64,000 nt of DNA, taken from positions 87,711 through 151,710 of the forward strand of contig DF239898.1 in NCBI GenBank assembly GCA_000507305.1. The letters run 5' to 3'. The stretch is from Breviolum minutum Mf 1.05b.01. Taxonomy: Eukaryota > Sar > Dinophyceae > Suessiales > Symbiodiniaceae. This document shows positions 57,559 to 64,000 of the stretch, piece after piece. The first letter of the stretch is position 1; each line of letters opens with the position of its first letter. A program made the translations under genes and the position numbers. Under the pieces are notes generated by a model. It saw only the letters and a program-made list of their open reading frames with translations, did no database searches and was not told the DNA's origin.

Positions 57559-58363
57559 CTGGAGTTCCTCTACATCAGCGGGGAAGATCTCAGTGTGGCA
57601 AACTATACCATGGCATCTATAGTCTTCAAGATTCCGTGGCTGAAGAACCAAGCTGCTTTACCATGAGGCATTGCAATCAATGAAGGGGTGGCGAAAGTTG
57701 TGCCCACCAAGGAGCAGGATGCCGCTCCCCTACGAGGCAGTGTGTTTGGTGGTGAAGAGAGCGGTTCAGGAGGAAGAGCAAGAGATAGGACTTGTGCTCC
57801 TCTTGAGCTACTACCTCTACTTGAGGCCAATGGAAGCTTTCCCTTTGAGGGCGAAAGACATTGTGAAGCCAGTGAGAGGAGGCGGCTCAGGCTATGGCCA
57901 TTACTCTTTCCTGCTGCATCCGATGGAACAAGGCGTGCCGTCGAAGACACTGCAGTGGGACGAAGCTTTGGTGTTAGACCTGAGTCATCAAAAGTTTTTG
58001 GGCCCCCCCCCGCCAGCCCTCAACAAGTGGCTCAAGTTGGGCCAGCGAAAGAAGGACAGCTTAGCTTTCAGCGTGACACCGGACAAAGTGAACAACTTCA
58101 TGGCAAGAGTGTGGAGTCCTTTGGGACTTCAGAGCCTGGGGCACCCCCACCTATATCGACTTCGTCATGGAGGAGCTTCCCACGATGCGATGAGACAGTA
58201 TCGCAGCCTGCCGGCTATTCAAAGCCGGGGAAGATGGCAGTCAGTGAAGAGTGTCCGAAATTACGAGAAAGGCTCCCGGCTAGCACAACTGTTCGGAAGC
58301 CTGGAAGAAAGCGTGCAACAAAAAGCAATCGAGGCCGCAAAGTCCGTGAGCAGGCTCTTTTAG
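57553..58363 (+). CDS. Tyrosine recombinase, C-terminal catalytic part
   Basis: Inserts the circular DNA copy by strand exchange. The frame starts EYLEFLYISGEDLSVANYTM at the inversion edge. A one-base shift near 57661 moves it into the frame of 57671-58363. Catalytic boxes are seen: box I LLSYYLYLRPMEAFPLR (Arg in RPxE) and box II HLYRLRHGGASHD (Arg-His). The last box is IQSRGRWQSVKSVRNYEKGS, with Trp and the nucleophile Tyr. Stop at 58361-58363, 20 bases before the next ORF. Confidence 0.8.
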
Positions 58364-58383
58364 GACCTGCCTTAATCACAAAA

Positions 58384-59145
58384 ATGGTGCCTCATTTTTC
58401 AGTCTTCTTGGAGATTTTTTCTGGGAGTGGCAGGCTTGGGAGATCAGTGCACAAGGCTTGCGAGTGGACAGTCCTTTTATGGGACATTGACTATGGCGAG
58501 AACTATGACTTGACTCTCCGAAGAAATCAGCAACTGATACTTCATTGGATGCAGTCAGGACAAGTCAGAGCAGGGCATCTGGGTACTCCTTGCAACAGTT
58601 TCTCAAGAGCAAGGGATAGACCTGGGGGACCGCCCAGGCTCCGCAGTGATCAGCTGCCTTTAGGTCTTCCAAATTTACGACCTTGTGACAGCAAAAAGGT
58701 GCAGATTGGTAACTGCCTGATGAGATTCACTTGCCGAGTTCTGTTGTTGGCCCTTCAGCTCTTCCTGCCTTTCAGTTTGGAGAACCCTCAGCGATCGAGA
58801 TTGTGGTTGTGCCCTGGAATCAAAGCAGTCTGCAGAAGAAGGAGAGTGGAACAATGTGATGTGACGTTTTGTGCTTTTGGCACTGTGTGGAAGAAACCCA
58901 CCAAATTCCTGGCGGTGAATCTTCCACTCGATCTCCTTCATCACAAGTTCTGCAAATCTTCAAAGCGTGGTCTCTGCCAATACTCTGGACAATCGCATGT
59001 GCCGCTCATGGGCACTAACAGTGAAGGTTTGTGGATGACAAAAATCGCAGAGCCATACCCAAACCGTTTGACTTCCTTGTTGGCCAAAAGTTTCAAGAAT
59101 ACTGAACTTGCAGCCATTGCAACAACCTTTGCCCGCCACCTCTGA
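58384..59145 (+). CDS. Methyltransferase-like ORF of the element
   Basis: ATG at 58384 (the frame is also open upstream, through the recombinase). 253 residues. Seen: FLEIFSGSGRLG (residues 8-19, SAM-binding-like motif I), WDID (33-36, motif II-like), HLGTPCNSFSRARD (65-78, like the PC-containing motif IV of C5-cytosine methyltransferases) and FSLENPQRSRLW (130-141, ENP in place of ENV). It is therefore more like a C5-type fold than the adenine-type enzyme usually named for DIRS elements. Alternatively an inactive relative. Dinoflagellate retrotransposons carrying cytosine methyltransferases have been reported; whether this is the same lineage is not known. Confidence 0.55.
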   Translation: MVPHFSVFLEIFSGSGRLGRSVHKACEWTVLLWDIDYGENYDLTLRRNQQLILHWMQSGQVRAGHLGTPCNSFSRARDRPGGPPRLRSDQLPLGLPNLRPCDSKKVQIGNCLMRFTCRVLLLALQLFLPFSLENPQRSRLWLCPGIKAVCRRRRVEQCDVTFCAFGTVWKKPTKFLAVNLPLDLLHHKFCKSSKRGLCQYSGQSHVPLMGTNSEGLWMTKIAEPYPNRLTSLLAKSFKNTELAAIATTFARHL

Positions 59146-59212
59146 GATGAAGTTTTCAAGCGGCTGAACCAGAAGGCACCATGTTTCACATCCTGTCGAA
59201 TTCGGGCAAACT

Positions 59213-59318
59213 TGGGAGACGGAGCTTGTTTTTTGACCTCTGGTCATCTTTTTCTCTGTCCGGTTGGTGAGCGACACGGTGCTTACCATCCGGGACAAAT
59301 CATGAAGCACTAACCTGG
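59213..59318 (+). repeat. Split direct repeat B1 (106 bp)
   Basis: Begins TGGGAGACGGAGCTTGTTTT and ends CACTAACCTGG. Identical to 59443-59548. Confidence 0.9.
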
Positions 59319-59340
59319 CCATGAAAAAGTGCCTGGCGTC

Positions 59341-59412
59341 ATGATAGTTTCCAACAAGTTTGACAGAAGAATCTTGATATGTGGCCGTCTCCACACATTC
59401 ATGCTCAAGTCA
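59341..59412 (+). repeat. Split direct repeat A2 (72 bp)
   Basis: Identical to A1 at 53371-53442 over all 72 bases; separated from B1 by 22 bases and from B2 by 30 bases. Confidence 0.9.
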
Positions 59413-59442
59413 CCCACCCACCCACCACTTTGAAATGTGGTG

Positions 59443-59548
59443 TGGGAGACGGAGCTTGTTTTTTGACCTCTGGTCATCTTTTTCTCTGTCCGGTTGGTGA
59501 GCGACACGGTGCTTACCATCCGGGACAAATCATGAAGCACTAACCTGG
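59443..59548 (+). repeat. Split direct repeat B2 (106 bp), right element end
   Basis: Identical to B1. It stops exactly where a single N (59549) and a GTC/TTG microsatellite begin, so the right end is either the true element end or a contig edge. Confidence 0.85.
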
Positions 59549-59568
59549 NGTCGTCGTCGTCGTCGTGG

Positions 59569-59611
<43 letters not shown>

Positions 59612-59872
59612 GGTTGTCGTTGTTGTCGTCGTTGTTGTTGTTGTTGTTGTTGTTGTTGTGGTCGTTGTCGTGGTCGTCGTCGTCGTCGTTGTCGTTGTGG
59701 TTATGGTTGTAGTTGTGGTTGTGGTTCTTGTTCTGGTTATGGTTATGGTTGTGGTTGTGGTTCTTGTTCTGGTTCTGGTTCTGGTTCTGGTTCTTGTTGT
59801 TCGGGTTCTTGTTGTTTTTGTGCGTGCTTGTTGTTTTTGTGCGTGTTTGTGTTTTTGTTGCGGTTGCGTTTT
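59549..59872. repeat. GTC/TTG then GGTTNT microsatellite after a single N
   Basis: GTCGTCGTC, then long TTG runs, mixed GTC/TTG, then hexamer-like GGTTATGGTTGTGGTTCT units to about 59810, decaying to 59872. The N at 59549 marks an assembly join or ambiguous base. Frames through it (poly-Val, poly-Thr) are not genes. Confidence 0.9.
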
Positions 59873-59874
59873 CA

Positions 59875-61700
59875 ACATATCTATAGGCAAATCATGGCAC
59901 ATCCCTTCCTCAAATTATTCTGCTTATCTTGGAACCTTCCGCACCGGCTCATCCGGTTCTACTGGTATAGAGTATAGTGCTATTGATTTGAATCCGTGTT
60001 TTTATTGACATTGGACTTGAGATTGGTCAAAAAAGTATCCTTGCTGGAGAGGAGATGGATATGGGAGTAGCCAGGCATCACGCTGCGCGATTCGGGATTG
60101 CTTAGGGGTGACGGCATCTTGATGGATCTTAGCATAGTCTCTTAGTAGCACTAGCATGCATTGGCAGGATCTAGCAGGGCAAATCACGGCAAATCAGTCT
60201 TCTATTAAAGCATATTCACACCATTTGCTGTTTTCACTTCAATGTCGTATAGCAGTCTCGACAGGTTCAGTTGAATGTAGATCCCGCTAACAGCGAGAAA
60301 TGGCAGAAACGTAGAAAAGGATGAGACGTAAAAAAGGACAAAGAAGCCCGTTTTGTGTTTTCGAATTGCCAGACCTGTTCCGCTGGACATCACCGTCCTG
60401 TTGCCCATAGCTCTGTCAAGCAGCACGACACTTGTCAGCACTCAGCACTCCCAAGTCTCAAAGGAGTGGATTTACGCTCGGAATATCTCGGCATCCTCCA
60501 GTCACTCTAGCAAGTTTGATCATGACCGGCAAATGCCGGCAACAAAAGTTACTCGGAGAGCCTTTTTGCTTTAATATGCTGAAGGCTTTAGGAATTGCAG
60601 ACAGCTTCATAACAGCTTCAAGCCGACAGTGATATGGTTGTGGGCTTTGTCAATTATTGAAACAGCATGAAATAACATGAAACCACCGATCTAAAGAACT
60701 CTAAAGATATCATCAGATATCAACAGAAAGGGGATGTGGCTAAGGTGTTCGTGGGTTTCGGCTTCTTAATTCTTCTGCGGTTTCCTGGGATCTGTCTATG
60801 CTGCAGAGGCAAAGCAACGCATGGCAAAGTCACAAGCCAAGCGCAGCATTCTCCAAGCCTCTACAAATTCAATATCGATGTTTTTTTGGTTCTAGAGTCT
60901 AATATACACAATATATATATATATATATCAGTATCAATATATCATATAATATTTATATACATATCATATATCTAAATTTTGCTTTGCTGTGTTTGAATCA
61001 GAAAGAATTTGGGATCTTCTACTCATACCATCTTCCAGCAACTCGTTGTCAACCTTCAATAATAGGAGAGGGCATACCCGGATCATGCGCACCATGAGTG
61101 CTGTTTCCTTTTCATTACCTCGAGTCTCACTGAGTATACATCGACAGACTCATTTCTGTGATTTGCACGGCTTGAGCAGAAGGACTTCCATTTTTGAATG
61201 TTGGGACGTTTTGATAGCTGATTTATTTCAATAACCCAATGTATGTTCAAACTCTCAAAAGAATGGTATTAGTAGATTGTTCCCGATATGTGACCGGATG
61301 TGCCCGGCTTGGATTGTTGCCAGAGGATTCTGTTTAAGATAGAGCGTTTCTGTGATTTCGCCCATCGAAGTTCCTGAAGTATGGACTTCAGAGTCAAGTT
61401 CACCCATGTTTCATTCTTCTGACTAGGACAGCTGCTGATGCTTGCTTTAGAAGGAAGGCGGGCACTCTGAAGTGTTCTTTGTGATTTCTTTTGCAGAATC
61501 ATGGAATCACGCAGACAGAGAATGACAGGTAGAAATTTGGAAAGGACGGAAAGCAGATGAAAACAGCATATCCACTGCATTTCCGTAGCCTTGCAGAGTG
61601 TCGCTGGTTTTGATATGTGTGGCCAAGACCTTGCACAACAGCAAACAACACTTCCAATTTTTCTGTGCGTACTCAGACTGGTTTGCCTGCTGCGTTGCTT
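59875..61700. other. Few weak exon candidates, otherwise spacer
   Basis: Possible pieces: about 60781-60880 (FLGSVYAAEAKQRMAKSQAK, RSILQASTNS) and 61085-61233 (MRTMSAVSFSLPRVSLSIHR, to TAA). 60900-60975 is an ATATAT tract. Nothing can be named. Confidence 0.35.
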
Positions 61701-61704
61701 GCAG

Positions 61705-62702
61705 CCACTTTGAAAGGCTTCTCAAGGCGGATGCGCAGGACCACACTCTCTTCGCGCTATGTATGTAGCTGCCTCGCAACAGTGCGGTGTCTTAATCCTG
61801 AAGCGCCCATTTTTAGAGTGACAAGTGCATTGTGAGCAATCATGATAACTTGCAGATTGAGTTGCCATGGTTCATACAAACATATTTATGCTGATTGTTT
61901 AAAATTATTTCAAGACTCCAAGGCCTGGATTCATGCGAACACTGGACCTACCGGACTTGGGCCGCAGGGGCTTTCAGCCACCTGACTCGACTCTTGGCTT
62001 CCAGATTGTGCTGTATAAGACTTGTATAAGTCAAAGATTTGCAGCAAAAATGCAGCAAAGTCTTTGCATGTTTTTGCGTCATGGTGACAATCATTTAAGG
62101 TCGTTCAACTTTGTCTATGACACGGGTGCTGCAAAATGCTTCACAAACAGAATCTTCAAATATTCAAACATATTCGAGATGTCGGTGTCTTCGAGCTTAG
62201 ATTTCGATGTAGTCTGTGGTTGTGATGAGCCGGTCCGAGGATTGCTGATGCAGTCTACGTTCCGCACAATGATGTTTTCTCCTCCTTTCTGAGCCGATGG
62301 GTCCAAATGCTTCTTGGATTGATTTGTGCAGGTGGGTCACAAAACACACACACACACACACACACATCTCTCCATTACAATTCTTACATGCTGGTACAAT
62401 ATGGTACAGTGACTATCATACTCTTACCAGAAATATACATTGTTACATAGCTCGAGTCAATTCACTGACATGAAGAGAAGAGCAAAGCAGAGACTTGAAA
62501 AAAAAAAGTGTATAACTAGTGTTTGCATGTTTGTGGAATAGCCCTTGAAGAATGGAAAGAGAAACCTGCTTTGATCTCCTGTCCAGAGCCTGTGAGGTTT
62601 CCAGGCTCACCGACGTTGGATGAGATCGTGAACTATCTCAGGCTGTGTTTCCCGCAGCAAGTTCCACCGCATGGTGTTCAGGAAAATAAACTTGCAACAT
62701 GA
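61705..62702 (+). CDS. Exons at the 3' end of an unidentified gene
   Basis: 61705-61760 (HFERLLKADAQDHTLFAL, GT donor) and about 61923-62004 (MRTLDLPDLGRRGFQPPDST) are probable exons. 62230-62331 (GPRIADAVYVPHNDVFSSFL, SRWVQMLLGLIC) ends at GTGGGT in phase 1 and joins in phase to 62542-62702. That exon follows GGAATAG and reads LEEWKEKPALISCPEPVRFP, then SPTLDEIVNYLRLCFPQQVP, to TGA. The last two exons form a coherent C-terminus. No family recognised. Confidence 0.5.
62344..62366. repeat. (CA)11 microsatellite
   Basis: CA dinucleotide run just after the GTGGGT donor of the preceding exon, hence probably intronic. Confidence 0.95.
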
Positions 62703-64000
62703 ACTTGAACAATCATTACTGTAGCACTCAATTTTGAAGGTTCATTTAGTTTGAGGCAATTCCAAGAATTCCTGCCAAACGAGTATGCTGGGAGCCGGGC
62801 ACTGAGATGCTTATTGATGCTTATTGGAAGGTATAGGTTTGCACACAGTCAAACAAGACAGACAAGGACAGCCAAGAATTTCAAATATTGAATACATCTG
62901 CTACTATTGGTTGCACGATCTATCACCGGTCTTTGTTGTGATATTGTGTAATGTAATGGTATGGAATAAGTTTGTACGAAGGTGCGGCTGACATGTTGGT
63001 TGAGAACCAAGAAGGTATAGTTTGAACTCAAGCACGGTGCAGATGCTAAAGCTTAGGCAGTGGCAAACACAGTTCCCTTGTTGAGCTGAACAACACATGG
63101 AGCTGACCAGAACAAAAGATGAAAATTAAGTTACACCTGGTCACACTGATAATGCATGATACGATTTGAGATGGTTAGATACCACACGGCTTTGATTTTT
63201 TACAATACGATAGGGTCTTCAATTTCACAAATACGGTTCCTGCTTGTACTTGGAGTAAGCAGCACCTTTGCAAATGGGAAATCAGGGATGGGCGGTAATA
63301 TGTTTTTCTACTGGTAAAGTCAGACATATTGTTGCAAGCAAATTGCAAGATGTTTCAAATATTTATGGGGCTTGACACAAGAATAGTGACACAAGAAAAG
63401 AGAGCAAGGGAGAGGTGATGACAGGAGAAGAGAAGAAATCACATGACGGATGACCCTAAGAGTTGAGACAGCGAATGTTGTTTAATTTGTATTGTTTTTG
63501 TGTTTTGTTGGCGTCGCTGTGGGTGGGACTGTTGTGGTTGTCGTTGTTATCGTTATGGTGCTTTAGGCTCTCCTTCATGACTGTTTTATTGTGGATTGTG
63601 TTCGTGTCTTGACATAAGAGTTCCGGTGTGCCACGATCTTTTGGCTGTCGCTCTCAAAAAACTATTTTTTGGCATATATTGGAGTTCACAATGGAGTTCA
63701 CTAAATTTTTATTTATATGAGGATATTTGTCATTTACTTGCGTAAAGAATATCTAACCAATTTCATTTGCGAATACCCCTATATAAACACCTAAATGGGA
63801 AGCAAGACAGTGCGAAAATTAGTTGTTATCTCTTTTCTTATATTCAATTATTTTTTGATTTTATATTCGGTTATATATATATATAATTTATAAATAAATA
63901 TATATTATTTTATTATTTAATTATTTTGAATAAAATTAAAATAGATAAATTTTAGTAATAAAATAAATAATAAATAAATAATTAGGTAGTAGTAAGTAGT
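62703..64000. other. 3' flank; strongly AT-rich last 170 bases
   Basis: No convincing exon. From about 63,830 the sequence is nearly all A and T (TTTATAAATAAATATATATT words) and ends with GTAGTAGTAAGTAGT. Confidence 0.55.

Larger units (their letters stand above)
53371..59548 (+). mobile_element. Tyrosine-recombinase retrotransposon with split direct repeats and an internal inversion
   Basis: A 6.2-kb element. The left end is repeat A1 (53371-53442). The right end is B1 (59213-59318), A2 (59341-59412, identical to A1) and B2 (59443-59548, identical to B1). This A1...B1-A2-B2 arrangement is the split-direct-repeat end known from Ngaro, PAT and kangaroo elements of the DIRS order, which insert by a tyrosine recombinase and make no target-site duplication. 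Inside are a two-TM ORF, gag, RT-RNase H, tyrosine recombinase and a methyltransferase-like ORF. The block 54775-57554 is inverted, cutting gag and recombinase in half. Further frameshifts (about 54240, 56390, 57661) make this copy non-autonomous. Confidence 0.85.

Noticed and set aside
57688-58383. N-terminal part of the 485-codon plus ORF
   Set aside because: This stretch overlaps the true recombinase frame; only the part from about 58384 carries methyltransferase-like motifs.
59540-60008. Poly-Val and poly-Thr ORFs
   Set aside because: Products of the GTC/TTG microsatellite beside the N.
61269-61580. 103-codon minus-strand ORF
   Set aside because: No recognisable domain, no splice context, and it stands alone against the plus-strand bias; kept out as unsupported.
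1-64000. CRISPR arrays, tRNA, rRNA, bacterial-type promoters or terminators
   Set aside because: None seen; repeats here are microsatellites, gene repeats or transposon ends, and the gene structure is eukaryotic.

Overview
The window looks like nuclear DNA of a dinoflagellate, most likely a member of the Symbiodiniaceae. Three things point there. (1) Genes are cut into many very short exons, with GT, GC and GA splice donors, and most acceptors are AG followed by G. (2) Nearly every coding segment I can defend lies on the + strand. (3) Two family-type loci occur: a tandem 41-residue RCC1-like gene behind a ubiquitin-like head, and a tyrosine-recombinase retrotransposon with split direct repeats. 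I see no bacterial operons, CRISPR array, rRNA or tRNA genes. Most long open frames are chance or shadow frames, and many real exons are too short, or lack an ATG, to show as long ORFs. I read exons directly from splice sites and codon texture, so many calls are exons of genes I cannot name.

Layout. 1-1.8 kb: little, one probable exon. 1.8-5.1 kb: DEAD-box RNA helicase, C-terminal half, in seven or more small exons. 5.1-6.45 kb: two orphan exons and AT-rich spacer. 6.65-9.9 kb: a block flanked by two ~240-bp direct repeats exactly 3,000 bp apart. It holds a frameshifted WD40 coding region followed without a clear intron by a nucleotidyltransferase of the cGAS/OAS/CD-NTase type. 10-22 kb: orphan exons, a possible SWEET-like exon, a two-exon unit at 14.2-14.8 kb and exon clusters at 16.4-17.4 and 18.8-21.8 kb. 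22.7-26.1 kb: glycosyltransferase family 8-like gene with several GA-AG introns. 26.58-27.19 kb: compact three-exon gene (109 aa) whose phases all agree. 27.4-49.5 kb: many single exons of unidentified proteins, several with membrane or signal segments, plus microsatellites.

49.9-51.1 kb: RCC1-like repeat gene with a 445-base N gap. 53.37-59.55 kb: a DIRS-order retrotransposon (two-TM ORF, gag, RT-RNase H, tyrosine recombinase, methyltransferase-like ORF) with Ngaro/PAT-type split direct repeats. An internal ~2.8-kb block is inverted, so gag and recombinase are each cut in two. 59.55-59.87 kb: long GTC/TTG/GGTTNT microsatellite directly after a single N. 60-64 kb: a few exons, including the phase-consistent 3' end of a gene at 62.7 kb, then AT-rich sequence.

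The genes do not form an obvious pathway. The same-strand order fits unidirectional dinoflagellate gene arrays. The most notable items are the inverted split-repeat retrotransposon, the CD-NTase-like enzyme next to a WD40 propeller inside a direct-repeat-flanked block, and the microexon helicase with mixed GT/GC/GA donors.
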